A DNA stretch of 64,000 nt from Acidobacteriota bacterium (GTDB taxonomy: Bacteria; Acidobacteriota; Terriglobia; Terriglobales; Acidobacteriaceae): assembly GCA_028876395.1 (NCBI GenBank), contig JAGWRX010000024.1:1-64000 (forward strand). The letters run 5' to 3'. Position numbers and translations under genes: made by a program. A model generated the notes under the pieces. That model was not told the DNA's origin. It ran no database searches and saw only the letters and a list, made by a program, of their open reading frames with translations. Position 1 is the stretch's first letter. The number at the start of each line of letters is the position of its first letter. Of this stretch, positions 6,283 to 15,232 are shown in pieces.

Positions 6283-9243
6283 ATGAAGACGATGCTTACA
6301 CTCCCAAAGAAAAAGTGGCTTAGGTTGGGCGGATGGATCGCCTGCTGCGTCATGGCGGCCACTGCTCTTGCCGCACAGGCGCCCGCTCCCCGTATTCGCT
6401 CCGAGGTCACCAACGAAATGTCCGCGCTGAAGGGCGGACCGCAGATGGAGGCGCAGTTTGACGCCGGCCCGATGTCCCCCGGCACCCGCCTCGAAAGCAT
6501 CAGCATCGTCTTCAATCGCTCGGCAGCGCAGCAGGCAGATCTGGACGCGCTGCTGGCCGCGCAGCAGAACCCGGCCTCGCCGCTCTATCACCAGTGGCTG
6601 ACACCGGACCAGTTTGCGGCCCGCTTCGGCATGGCCCAGTCCGACATCGACAAGGTGCGGCTCTGGCTCCAGCAGCAGGGCTTCTCAGTGGATTACACGG
6701 CCCGCAGCCGGAACATGATCCGCTTCTCCGGCACCGTAGGCCAGGTGGAGCAGGCGTTCCGGACCCAGATGCGCTTCTACAGCGTGAACGGCACAATGCA
6801 CTTTGGCCCGGCCTCGGCGCTCTCGGTGCCGTCGGCGATTGCGCCGGTGGTTGAGGGCGTGAGGAATCTGAGCGACTTCAAGCCGCGCTCCATGCACGCC
6901 GCGCGCGTGGCCCCGGTTGCCAGTCCGGCGTTTACGTCGTACATCTCAGGCAATGTGTTCTTTGCCCCCGGCGACATCAAGATGGCCTACGACCCGACCA
7001 GCGCCATCACCAAGAATTTCGACGGCACGGGGCAGACGATCGCCATCATGGGCCAGTCTGCCATTGTGGTCAGCGATATTGAGAACTTCCAGAAGGCGGC
7101 CGGGCTCACCGTCAAGGACCCGACGCAGGTGCTGGTGCCCGGCACCGGTACGTCGACCATCAGCAGCGGAGATGAGAGCGAGTCCGATCTTGACCTGGAG
7201 TGGTCCGGCGCAATGGCTCCCGGCGCGGACATCTTCTTTGTCTACACCGGCAACAGCACGACCAGCAGCGGCGTGTTTGACTCCATCACCTACGCGGTCG
7301 ATCAGAAGATCGGCGACATTATCAGCGTGAGCTACGGCGCCTGCGAGACGGTTCTTCAGGGCTACTCGCTGGAGTCGGTCTTCAAGCAGGCGGCCTCGCA
7401 GGGACAGACGATTCTTTCCGCCTCGGGCGACCAGGGCTCGACCTCCTGCAACGGCGTGAGCAGCCTGACGACAGCGCAGCAGCAGGCGCTGGCCGTGAAC
7501 TACCCGGCGAGCAGCCCCTACGTCACCGGCGTGGGCGGCACGGAAATCGATAATCCCAACACGGCGTATTACACCTCAAGCATTGCCTATGACGCGGCCT
7601 ACTACACTTCCGGCTCGGCGTACTGGGCGGCCAAGCAATCGACCGACGTGATTACCTCCGCGCTGCAGTGGCTGCCTGAGGTCACGTGGAACGACGACTC
7701 CAGCTCCTTTGGCCTGAGCGCCACGGGCGGCGGCGTCAGCGCACTTTTCTCCAAGCCCACGTGGCAGGGTGGCGTTCCCGGGATTCCTAACGACAGCAAG
7801 CGCGATGTGCCGGATATCTCGCTCTACTCCTCGCCGAACTTCGTTGCGTATCTTTACTGCACGAGCGACACGAGCGCATGGCAGCCGGCATCGGGCACAA
7901 ACCCGGCGCAGGCGGCGAGCTGCAACAGCGGCTTCCGCGACGGCACCTCGGGCGGCAACTACCTGACGCTGGCCGGCGGCACCAGCTTTGCGACGCCGGT
8001 GTTTGCGGGCATGCTGGCGCTGATCAACCAGCAGAAGAACTACCCGACCGGACAGGGACTCATCAACCCGACGCTCTATACGCTGGCCTCGAACAGCGCC
8101 ACGTATGCGGCGGCCTTCCACGACATCACGATCGGCAACAACAACTGCCTTGCCGGAACAACCTACTGCGGCACATCCACGGCGGGCTACTCCGCGGGCA
8201 CGGGCTACGACCTCGCGACGGGGCTCGGCTCAGTCCAACTTGCCGGTCTTTCCACTGCGTGGCCGGCCAACTCAGGCGGTTCAGCCGGGCTGATTGACAC
8301 CACGACGGCCGTGACCGCGTCGACCGCAACGCCGACCTCGGGCACCAACGTGACCTTCACCATCAAGGTTGCCTCGTCCACCGGATCGACGATCCCCTCG
8401 GGCACGGTGAACCTGGCCATCGATCAGACGCTGAGCGGCGGCGGCACAACCGCGACCGCGACGCTGGACGGGACCGGCACGGCGACGTATACAACCTCGT
8501 TCACAACCTCGGGCACGCACGTGGTGGTGGCCAACTATGCGGGCGACACGACTCATGCAGCCTCAACGGGCGCGGGATCGGTGACGATTGGCGGAAGCAC
8601 GGGTACAGCCAGCTTCAGGGTGTCGGCGAGCCCCTCTACCCTGACGGTCAAGCAAGGCACCTCGGGCCAGGAGACGCTGACCTTTACACCGTCGGGCGGC
8701 TATACGGGCACGATCTACATCAGCTTTACGGCCTCCAATTCCAGCGCGCTCGCCAACCTGTGCTACAACTTCACCAAGATCGCCCCGGACGGTTCGAGCG
8801 GCCAGGTGACGGTGAGCGGCACAACCGCCGCCAGCACGACCTTTACGCTGGACACGAATGCGGCGGATTGCAACGCCAGCGGCGCCGGTTACGGCGGTTA
8901 CTATGGCTACTACAGCGGCAAGAGCCACATGCTGCCGATGCGCGCGATGATGGGGACGCATACCTCGCGCAACAACGCGCCCAATCCTGCACCGGCGGGG
9001 CTGGCCTTTGCCGGGCTGCTGCTGGCCGGGTTCATGGCCCGTTACTCGAAGAAGCTGCGCGGCGTGGCCGGCGTGATTGCACTGGTGGCGCTCGGCCTGA
9101 CCATCTCCGCGTGCGGCGGGGGCGGCGGCGGTGTCAGCGTCCCGAACCCATCCAAGGGCACTTACACCATCACCGTGACGGGCAAGGATTCAACGAACAC
9201 GGCCCTCACGGCGTCCACCACGTTCACGTTCGTCATCGACTAA
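6283..9243 (+). CDS. S53 family (sedolisin/pro-kumamolisin) secreted serine peptidase with Ig-like domain and C-terminal membrane anchor
   Basis: The 986-residue precursor has a signal peptide and a Pro-kumamolisin activation domain (about 50-200). The sedolisin catalytic domain runs to about 655. The catalytic Glu/Asp pair is in ESDLD, the oxyanion Asp in SASGDQGS and the nucleophilic Ser in GGTSFATP. An Ig-like domain (about 675-780) ending in YAGDTTHAAST follows. The C-terminus has two hydrophobic segments flanking a YSKKLR basic linker, a lipobox-like LTISAC followed by six Gly (Cys near 944), then a 36-residue tail. Sedolisins cleave proteins at acidic pH, fitting an acidophile's exterior. 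I chose ATG 6283 because AAGGATGG lies just upstream; 6277 and 6292 are alternatives. It is monocistronic and closed by a strong terminator. Confidence 0.95.
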   Translation: MKTMLTLPKKKWLRLGGWIACCVMAATALAAQAPAPRIRSEVTNEMSALKGGPQMEAQFDAGPMSPGTRLESISIVFNRSAAQQADLDALLAAQQNPASPLYHQWLTPDQFAARFGMAQSDIDKVRLWLQQQGFSVDYTARSRNMIRFSGTVGQVEQAFRTQMRFYSVNGTMHFGPASALSVPSAIAPVVEGVRNLSDFKPRSMHAARVAPVASPAFTSYISGNVFFAPGDIKMAYDPTSAITKNFDGTGQTIAIMGQSAIVVSDIENFQKAAGLTVKDPTQVLVPGTGTSTISSGDESESDLDLEWSGAMAPGADIFFVYTGNSTTSSGVFDSITYAVDQKIGDIISVSYGACETVLQGYSLESVFKQAASQGQTILSASGDQGSTSCNGVSSLTTAQQQALAVNYPASSPYVTGVGGTEIDNPNTAYYTSSIAYDAAYYTSGSAYWAAKQSTDVITSALQWLPEVTWNDDSSSFGLSATGGGVSALFSKPTWQGGVPGIPNDSKRDVPDISLYSSPNFVAYLYCTSDTSAWQPASGTNPAQAASCNSGFRDGTSGGNYLTLAGGTSFATPVFAGMLALINQQKNYPTGQGLINPTLYTLASNSATYAAAFHDITIGNNNCLAGTTYCGTSTAGYSAGTGYDLATGLGSVQLAGLSTAWPANSGGSAGLIDTTTAVTASTATPTSGTNVTFTIKVASSTGSTIPSGTVNLAIDQTLSGGGTTATATLDGTGTATYTTSFTTSGTHVVVANYAGDTTHAASTGAGSVTIGGSTGTASFRVSASPSTLTVKQGTSGQETLTFTPSGGYTGTIYISFTASNSSALANLCYNFTKIAPDGSSGQVTVSGTTAASTTFTLDTNAADCNASGAGYGGYYGYYSGKSHMLPMRAMMGTHTSRNNAPNPAPAGLAFAGLLLAGFMARYSKKLRGVAGVIALVALGLTISACGGGGGGVSVPNPSKGTYTITVTGKDSTNTALTASTTFTFVID

Positions 9244-9261
9244 CCCAGGCGCACCAGGACC

Positions 9262-9300
9262 GGGGGCAGTCGCCACGCGGCGACTGCCCCCTTTTCTTTT
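9262..9300 (+). terminator. Rho-independent terminator after the S53 peptidase gene
   Basis: A 13-bp perfect GC-rich stem (9262-9274 with 9279-9291, arms GGGGGCAGTCGCC and GGCGACTGCCCCC) encloses the loop ACGC. It is followed at once by TTTTCTTTT. It lies 18 bases after the peptidase stop codon and ends that transcript before the acyl-CoA dehydrogenase gene. Confidence 0.92.
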
Positions 9301-9361
9301 GCGCGGCTCGGCTTGCCTGGCGCCCGCTTTGATACACTCCGAGGGCTGAAGGAGTACTCCG

Positions 9362-10519
9362 TTGACCGCTCTTGCTCATGCCCCGCTCACGCAGCTCTCT
9401 GAAGAAGAAAATCTGTTCTACTCCACGGTGCGGCAGTTTGCCGGGGAGACCATTGGGCCGTTGGTGCGGCAGATGGACGACGAGCAGCAGTTTGCAGCCG
9501 GCCTTGTGGAGAAGCTGTTTGCGCTGGGGCTGATGGGCATTGAGGTCCCCGAGGAGATGGGCGGCGCGGGCGGCACGTTTTTTGACGCGGTGCTTGCCAT
9601 TGAAGCCATCTCCACCGTGGACCCGGCTGTGGCCGTGCTGGTGGACGTGCACAATACACTGGTGATCAATGCCATGCGGCGGTGGGGCACGGCGGAGCAG
9701 CAGGGCGCGTGGCTGCCGCGGCTGGCAGCCGACACGCCGGGCGCCTATGCGCTGAGCGAGGCCGGCTCCGGCTCGGACGCCTTTGCGCTGCAGACCCGCG
9801 CGGAAGCCACGGAGGGCGGCTACCGGCTGAACGGACGCAAGCTGTGGATCAGCAACGCGCGCGAGGCGGGGCTGTTTATGGTCTTCGCCACGCTCGACCC
9901 GGCGGCGGGCTATCGCGGCATCACGGCCTTTCTGGTGGAGAAGGGCACGCCGGGCTTCACGGTGGGGCGCAAGGAAGACAAGATGGGCATCCGCGCGAGC
10001 AGTACCTGCGAACTGATCTTTGAGGACTGCGAAGTGCCTGCGACAACCCTGCTCGGCGAGCCGGGCAAGGGCTACAAGATTGCCATTGAAACGCTGAATG
10101 AAGGGCGCATCGGCATCGGCGCGCAGATGCTGGGTCTGGCCGAGGGCGCATGGGGCCACGCGGCGCGCTACGCAAAGGAACGCCGCCAGTTCGGCAAGCC
10201 CATCGCGGAGTTTCAGGCGGTGCAGTTTACGCTGGCCGAAATGGCGACGGAGATTGAGGCGGCGCGGCTGATGGTCTACAACGCGGCGCGCCTGAAAGAC
10301 GCGGGGCAGCCCTTTGTGCGCGAGGCGGCGATGGCCAAGCTGTTCACGTCGCAGGTGGCGGAGCGCGTGGCCTCGCAGTGCGTGGAGATTTTCGGCGGCA
10401 ACGGCTTTGTGCGCGACTATCCGGCGGAGAAGTATTATCGCGACGCCAAGGTGGGCAAGATTTATGAGGGCACGTCGAACATGCAGCTGGCTACGATTGC
10501 CAAGCTGGTGCTGAGCTAG
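9362..10519 (+). CDS. Acyl-CoA dehydrogenase
   Basis: The 385-residue product has the whole acyl-CoA dehydrogenase fold. It should oxidise an acyl-CoA to the trans-2-enoyl-CoA with FAD, passing electrons to ETF. Visible are the FAD/substrate signature YALSEAGSGSDAFAL, WISNAREAG, the YAKERRQFGKPIAEFQ region, and the C-terminal KIYEGTSNMQL with the Glu that acts as catalytic base in short-chain enzymes. The start is TTG at 9362, supported by AAGGAG eight bases upstream. Length and motifs point to the short- or branched-chain group; the exact substrate is not decidable. No ETF or other beta-oxidation gene is adjacent. Its TAG stop overlaps the stop of the convergent rel gene in a shared CTAG. 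Confidence 0.95.
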   Translation: MTALAHAPLTQLSEEENLFYSTVRQFAGETIGPLVRQMDDEQQFAAGLVEKLFALGLMGIEVPEEMGGAGGTFFDAVLAIEAISTVDPAVAVLVDVHNTLVINAMRRWGTAEQQGAWLPRLAADTPGAYALSEAGSGSDAFALQTRAEATEGGYRLNGRKLWISNAREAGLFMVFATLDPAAGYRGITAFLVEKGTPGFTVGRKEDKMGIRASSTCELIFEDCEVPATTLLGEPGKGYKIAIETLNEGRIGIGAQMLGLAEGAWGHAARYAKERRQFGKPIAEFQAVQFTLAEMATEIEAARLMVYNAARLKDAGQPFVREAAMAKLFTSQVAERVASQCVEIFGGNGFVRDYPAEKYYRDAKVGKIYEGTSNMQLATIAKLVLS

Positions 10520-12816
10520 ATCTTCTGCGTGCGCTGCACATCCCGGACGCCGCTGACGCGGCGCAGGCCGAGCACCATGCGGTTGAGATGGCGCAGGTCT
10601 TCCGCCTCGACGATGAACTCGATGATGGCCTCGCCGTTCTCATCGCGGCGGATGTCCACGCCGCGGATGTTGGTGTCGTCGTCGGAGATGACGGCGGTGA
10701 GCTCCTTCAACATGCCCGTGCGGTCGTCGCAGAAGACGGTGATTTTGACGGGGTAGCGCTGGATGCGGCCCGCGGACTCATCGCCCACGCGGGCCCACTC
10801 GACGGCGATGCGGCGGTCGCTCTCGTAAAGCAAATTCTGAATATTGGGGCAGCTGCGCGCATGCACGGCCACGCCCTTGCCGCGCGTGACATAGCCGATG
10901 ATTTCCTCGCCGCGAATGGGATTGCAGCAGCGCGCGCGATAGACGAGCAGGTCGTTCTGGCCCTCGACCTCGAGCGAATCGGAGCCGGTGAGGTGCAGCT
11001 TGCGCACCGCGTCGGTCATCGGCGTCTCGCCGGGTTTCGTCTCTGTGCCCGGCTCGGGCTCGGCGGGCGCGGCGTAGCCGGGTGCGAGCTTGTTGAGCAC
11101 CTGGTGGGCGGAGTGCTTGCCCTGGCCCAGCGTGGCCAACAGGTCGGCGGCCGTGGCCACTCCATATTCATTGGCGATGCGGCTCAGGTCCTGGTCGTCA
11201 ATCTGGCTCATCGGCACCTTGAACTTGCGCGCCTCGCGCTCCAGCAGCTTGCGGCCAATCTCCACGGCGCGGCGGCGCTGGTCCTCATTGAGCCAGTGCT
11301 TGATCTTGTTGCGGGCGCGCGGGCTCTTGACGAAGGAGAGCCAGTCGCGGCTTGGCTTGTGATCCTTCTGCGTGACGATTTCAACGATGTCGCCCGTACG
11401 CAGCTTGGTGCGCAGGGGCACCATGCGCCCGTTGACCTTGGCGCCCACGCAGGTGTGCCCCACCTCAGTGTGGATGGTGTAGGCGAAATCGATGGGCGTG
11501 CCGTCGGCCGGAACCACAACGACCTTCCCCTTGGGCGTGAAGGTGTAGACCTCGTCGGGATACAGGTCCATCTTCAGGCTGGAGAGGAATTCGTTGGGGT
11601 CGGTCATTTCCTTTTGCCACTCGACGAGCTGGCGAATCCAGTTGAGGCGCTCCTCGTCGCGGGCTGTGACCGCGCCATCGCCGGCCTTGTATTTCCAGTG
11701 GGCGGCGATGCCCTCCTCGGCGATGCGGTGCATCTCCTCGGTGCGAATCTGCACTTCAAACTGGTGGCCGCCTTCGCCAATCACCGTGGTGTGGAGCGAC
11801 TGGTAGCGATTGGCGCGGGGCATGGCGATGAAGTCCTTGATGCGGCCCGGCACCGGACGCCACAGCGTGTGGATGAGTCCGAAGACGGCGTAACAGGAGG
11901 CAACGTCCTGAGTGATGACGCGGACGGCCAGCAGGTCGTAGACCTGATCGAAGGTGACCTTGGTGCGCTGCAACTTCTGGAAGATGGAGTAGAGGCGCTT
12001 GATGCGCCACTCCACGCGGGCCTCGATGTGGTTCTCGCGCAACTGCTCAACGAGCGTGTCTTCAACGGAGTGCAGGAATTGCTCGCCCTCGATGCGGCGC
12101 GCTTCGACGGCCGCAGCCACCTGCTCGTAGCTCACGGGGTCGGTGTAGCGGAAGGCCAGGTCTTCTAGCTCGCCGCGCACTTTGCCCATGCCGAGGCGAT
12201 GCGCCAGCGGGGCATAAATGTCCAGCGTCTCGCGGGCGATGGCCTCCTGCCGTTCGGGCTTCAGATGCTCCAGTGTGCGCATGTTGTGCAGCCGGTCAGC
12301 CAGCTTGATCAGAACCACGCGCACGTCGGTGACCATGGCCAGCAGCATCTTGCGCACGTTCTCGGCCTGGCGGTCCTCGCGATTGGCAAACTGGATCTTG
12401 TCGATCTTGGTGACGCCCTCGACGATGTGGGCCACCTGGTCTCCAAAACCGGCCTCAATCTCTTCACTGGTGGCGGGCGTGTCCTCAACGGCATCGTGCA
12501 GCAGCGCGGCGGCGATGGCTGTCGCGTCCAGCTTCATCTCCGCCAGCACCTCGGCAACCTCAAGCGGATGAATAATGTATGGCTCGCCGGAGGCTCGCAC
12601 CTGCCCCTGATGGTGCTGGACGCAGAAATCCCACGCCTTGCGGATGAGACTCACATCTTCATTGGGACGATTGGCCTGAACGTGGCGGAGAAGCGCCTCA
12701 AAGCGCTGGTCGATGGCCTGCTCATCAGGAACGCGCAAGACAGTCGGGCCCTGCCCCGGAGATGCCGGGGTGGCGCTGGGTACATCCGCGGGGATGGACT
12801 GCCGAACTGTCGCCAT
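10516..12816 (-). CDS. rel: Bifunctional (p)ppGpp synthetase/hydrolase (RelA/SpoT family)
   Basis: The 766-residue long RSH protein controls the stringent response by making and degrading (p)ppGpp. The HD hydrolase domain (about 70-170) keeps ALLHDAVEDT. The synthetase domain (about 255-370) has YSIFQKLQRTKVTFDQVYDLLAVRV. The loop GRIKDFIAMPRANRYQSLHTT carries the RxKD form typical of bifunctional enzymes rather than the ExDD of RelA-only proteins. A TGS domain (about 415-475; VYTFTPKGKVVVVPADGTPIDFAY) and a C-terminal ACT domain follow. The N-terminal 40 residues are Pro/Ala-rich and nonconserved. The gene is monocistronic and convergent with the acyl-CoA dehydrogenase. As the only RSH in the window, with both active sites intact, it is probably the cell's main Rel. 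Confidence 0.96.
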   Translation of the reverse strand: MATVRQSIPADVPSATPASPGQGPTVLRVPDEQAIDQRFEALLRHVQANRPNEDVSLIRKAWDFCVQHHQGQVRASGEPYIIHPLEVAEVLAEMKLDATAIAAALLHDAVEDTPATSEEIEAGFGDQVAHIVEGVTKIDKIQFANREDRQAENVRKMLLAMVTDVRVVLIKLADRLHNMRTLEHLKPERQEAIARETLDIYAPLAHRLGMGKVRGELEDLAFRYTDPVSYEQVAAAVEARRIEGEQFLHSVEDTLVEQLRENHIEARVEWRIKRLYSIFQKLQRTKVTFDQVYDLLAVRVITQDVASCYAVFGLIHTLWRPVPGRIKDFIAMPRANRYQSLHTTVIGEGGHQFEVQIRTEEMHRIAEEGIAAHWKYKAGDGAVTARDEERLNWIRQLVEWQKEMTDPNEFLSSLKMDLYPDEVYTFTPKGKVVVVPADGTPIDFAYTIHTEVGHTCVGAKVNGRMVPLRTKLRTGDIVEIVTQKDHKPSRDWLSFVKSPRARNKIKHWLNEDQRRRAVEIGRKLLEREARKFKVPMSQIDDQDLSRIANEYGVATAADLLATLGQGKHSAHQVLNKLAPGYAAPAEPEPGTETKPGETPMTDAVRKLHLTGSDSLEVEGQNDLLVYRARCCNPIRGEEIIGYVTRGKGVAVHARSCPNIQNLLYESDRRIAVEWARVGDESAGRIQRYPVKITVFCDDRTGMLKELTAVISDDDTNIRGVDIRRDENGEAIIEFIVEAEDLRHLNRMVLGLRRVSGVRDVQRTQKI

Positions 12817-13348
12817 GCTTCATTATAGGCCTGAGCCTTTGCAACAGAGGGAAACTCCCTCCCTCGGCGGCGCCGGACGGCGATTCGCCTGACCATCAAC
12901 AGGGAAAGACCGGGAGACCCGGCGACTGCGCGGGATACATGTATGCTGCTGATTCCAGATATATTTCTTATCCAATAGGCGCTCGACACCGCGGATCAGA
13001 CACGCCTGTGGTGATCGTGACCCATCACGGTAGCGAGTCATCCGACAGAGCCGGGCTTGCCTTCCACCGCCCTCCCAGCCCTGCCCTTTGCCGCATGCAT
13101 GAGTAAGCGTGCCGGGACACATCTATCACTTCTTTCCGGTTTGAAGATGAGTTACTTGTTCCATCACTTACTTGATTTCAAGAAGTGGTAAAGGAGCGAG
13201 TTATGAATTAACCCTCGAATGTTATCGTGCGTGGCCTGCGATGGTCAGTGCCGCACGGCCCGGTTGACTGTGCCCGCCGTCACAGCGATCCCCTTGCTGG
13301 ATAGGCGTAGAGTCCCTTGCGGAGTAGAGGTCCAGAACGGAGGAACTT
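12817..13348. other. Long intergenic region between rel and the cytochrome c gene
   Basis: This 532-bp divergent gap has no credible coding sequence. Reading frames on either strand lack homology and ribosome sites. It must hold both divergent promoters. The only distinct structure is the bulged palindrome at 13165-13187, listed separately. Just after it, AAAGGAG precedes a two-codon frame ATG-AAT-TAA (13203-13211), too short to judge. Confidence 0.5.
13165..13187. promoter_or_regulatory. Operator-like bulged palindrome upstream of cytochrome c gene
   Basis: CACTT plus CTTGA (with one extra A between) pairs with TCAAG plus AAGTG around TT. That gives 10-base arms with a single bulge, about 160 bases upstream of the cytochrome c start. 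It could be a protein-binding operator or a short RNA hairpin. No known consensus was recognised. Confidence 0.3.
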
Positions 13349-13777
13349 ATGTTACAACGCCTCTTACTTACAGCCCTCGCCGCGGCCTTTGTCGCAGGCG
13401 TGGGATATGCAGGTGAAACGCAGTCAAAAATCATCATTCCGGTGAATAAGGTGTCACCTACGAGCGGCCAGGCGATGTTCAAGAGCTATTGCGCGCCATG
13501 TCACGGAGTGGATGGCAAGGGCAATGGTCCAGCGGCAAACGCGCTGAAGCCAGCGCCGACCGACCTGACTGAGCTGAGAAAGCAGAACCGCGGCAGATTT
13601 CCGGACTCCCATATCGTGGCCGTGCTTGAATTCGGCACCGAGGTACCGGCGCACGGATCGAACCTGATGCCCGTATGGGGCCCGATCCTTGGTAAGATGG
13701 ACCAGGCTAACTCCCAGCAGAAGCAACTCAGAATCAGCAATCTGAGCCGCTACCTGGAGAGTATCCAGGCACAGTAA
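13349..13777 (+). CDS. Small secreted monohaem cytochrome c
   Basis: The 142-residue protein has a clear Sec signal peptide (LLLTALAAAFVAGVGYA, cleavage near 22) and one haem-binding CAPCH (about residues 48-52). A Met that may be the distal axial ligand lies in GSNLMPVWGPIL. The pattern after the haem site, GVDGKGNGPAANALKPAPTDLT, is that of class I cytochromes c (cytochrome CBB3/c6-like domain). It should carry electrons in the periplasm. ACGGAGG upstream of the ATG is a good ribosome site. No oxidase or reductase gene is adjacent, so the partner is unknown. A 7-bp GC hairpin without a U-tract follows the stop at 13778-13799, and the next gene starts 53 bases on, so cotranscription is possible. 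Confidence 0.92.
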   Translation: MLQRLLLTALAAAFVAGVGYAGETQSKIIIPVNKVSPTSGQAMFKSYCAPCHGVDGKGNGPAANALKPAPTDLTELRKQNRGRFPDSHIVAVLEFGTEVPAHGSNLMPVWGPILGKMDQANSQQKQLRISNLSRYLESIQAQ

Positions 13778-13830
13778 GGAGCAGCGGCTCATCTGCTCCT
13801 GCCTGGGGCTCGAGGAATCCGAGGGAGCTG

Positions 13831-15228
13831 ATGAACAAGCCGCGCAAGCCACAGTCTGACCCAAACCGGAAGGCGCCCAGGGACTCGAGTCCGGTGGCGC
13901 CTTTCGACCGGAGTCGCCAGAAGCCCTCCCCGCCCCAGCATGCGGAAGCCCGCAAGCCCGCGAGAAGTCCCTTTTCCGCAGAAAAGCGGCCGGAAAAAAA
14001 CCAAGCAGGGCCGGGAGCCCGCGTGAGCCGGCGCGCCGCAGACAGGCTGCGCGCGGGCCATCTGTGGGTGTACGCCTCCGATATCGAGGCGATTGAGACG
14101 GGCGAAGGCGAGGCACCCGCGCTGCTGCCCGTGGCCGACTCCCGCGGATTGCTGCTGGGCACGGCGCTTTACAGTCCATCGTCCCAGATTGCGCTGCGGC
14201 TGGTATCGCGCGAGGCGGTTGATGAGGCCGCGTGGCTGAAATTGCTGGAAGACCGGCTGCGCGCGGCGATTGCCCGGCGCAGGCCGCTGCTGGACGACGA
14301 GACCGATGCCTGCCGCCTTTGCTTCAGCGAGGCCGACGAGCTGCCCGGCGTGGTGGCGGACAAGTACGGCGAGCTGATCGTTCTGCAACTGCTGACCAAG
14401 GGTCTGGACTCGGCTGCGACGCGCGAGACCTGCACGCGGGTTCTGCGCGATGAGATGCAGCCCGCTTCCATTCTGGAGCGGCCTGACCCGCGCATGCGCG
14501 AGCTGGAGGGACTGACTGCGCCCGGCATCGCGCCCTTATGGGCCGCGCAGCCGGATGCGCCGGTGACCAGCACACAGTTCCGGCTGAATGGCCTGCTGTT
14601 CTACTACGACGCCAACGCAGGGCAAAAGACCGGCGCCTTTCTGGACCAGCGGGCCAACTACGCCGCCGCCCGGCAGTGGGCCGAGCGCCTGGGTACAGCC
14701 GGCCGGGCACTGGATATTTGCTGCTACCAGGGCGGCTTTGCTCTGCATCTGGCCCAGGTCTGCAAGCAGGTGACGGGGATTGACGCTTCGCGCGCCTCGC
14801 TGGAGGTGGCCGAGCGGAACGTAGAGGCCAATCGCGCCCGGCTCAGCGCCGAGGTGGACTGGGTGGAGGCCGACGCCTTTCAGATTCTGCGCGACTTGTC
14901 GGAGGCCGGCGAGCGGTTCGACACGATCATTCTGGACCCTCCGGCCTTTGCCAAGACCAAGCGCGCCGTCGAAGGAGCACTGCGCGGCTACAAGGAGCTG
15001 AACCTGCGCGCCTTGCGCATGATGAGGCCGGGTGGGCTGCTGATGACCTTCTCCTGCAGCCACCATGTAGGCTGGGAGGATCTGCAGGGCGCGGTGGCCG
15101 CGGCCGCCGCCGATGCGCACCGCCGCGTGCGCCTGCTGGAGCGCAGAGGCGCGACGCTGGACCACCCCGTGGTGCTGAGTCTGCCCGAGACCGAATACCT
15201 GAAGTGCCTGGTGCTGGAAGTCGAGTAG
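13831..15228 (+). CDS. Class I SAM-dependent rRNA large-subunit methyltransferase (RlmI-like)
   Basis: The 465-residue protein has a basic, low-complexity N-terminal extension of about 65 residues, absent from E. coli RlmI. A PUA-like RNA-binding domain follows (SRRAADRLRAGHLWVYASDI). The Rossmann methyltransferase domain has the SAM-binding motif ALDICCYQGGFALHLAQ, IDASRASLEVAERNVEAN, and the catalytic-loop motif LDPPAFAK. The family methylates C5 of a cytosine in 23S rRNA using S-adenosylmethionine, so that is the likely role; the exact position is inferred only. GAGGGAGCTG precedes the ATG. The gene ends 4 bases from the stop of the convergent RHH gene. Confidence 0.92.
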   Translation: MNKPRKPQSDPNRKAPRDSSPVAPFDRSRQKPSPPQHAEARKPARSPFSAEKRPEKNQAGPGARVSRRAADRLRAGHLWVYASDIEAIETGEGEAPALLPVADSRGLLLGTALYSPSSQIALRLVSREAVDEAAWLKLLEDRLRAAIARRRPLLDDETDACRLCFSEADELPGVVADKYGELIVLQLLTKGLDSAATRETCTRVLRDEMQPASILERPDPRMRELEGLTAPGIAPLWAAQPDAPVTSTQFRLNGLLFYYDANAGQKTGAFLDQRANYAAARQWAERLGTAGRALDICCYQGGFALHLAQVCKQVTGIDASRASLEVAERNVEANRARLSAEVDWVEADAFQILRDLSEAGERFDTIILDPPAFAKTKRAVEGALRGYKELNLRALRMMRPGGLLMTFSCSHHVGWEDLQGAVAAAAADAHRRVRLLERRGATLDHPVVLSLPETEYLKCLVLEVE

Positions 15229-15232
15229 GCTC

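Noticed and set aside
9262-9291. Considered as a mobile-element end because of its long perfect inverted repeat
   Set aside because: Immediate T-run and position after a stop codon fit a rho-independent terminator; there is no transposase or target duplication.
10588-12168. 526-codon plus-strand frame opposite rel
   Set aside because: Antisense to intact synthetase, TGS and ACT domains; no supporting motif.
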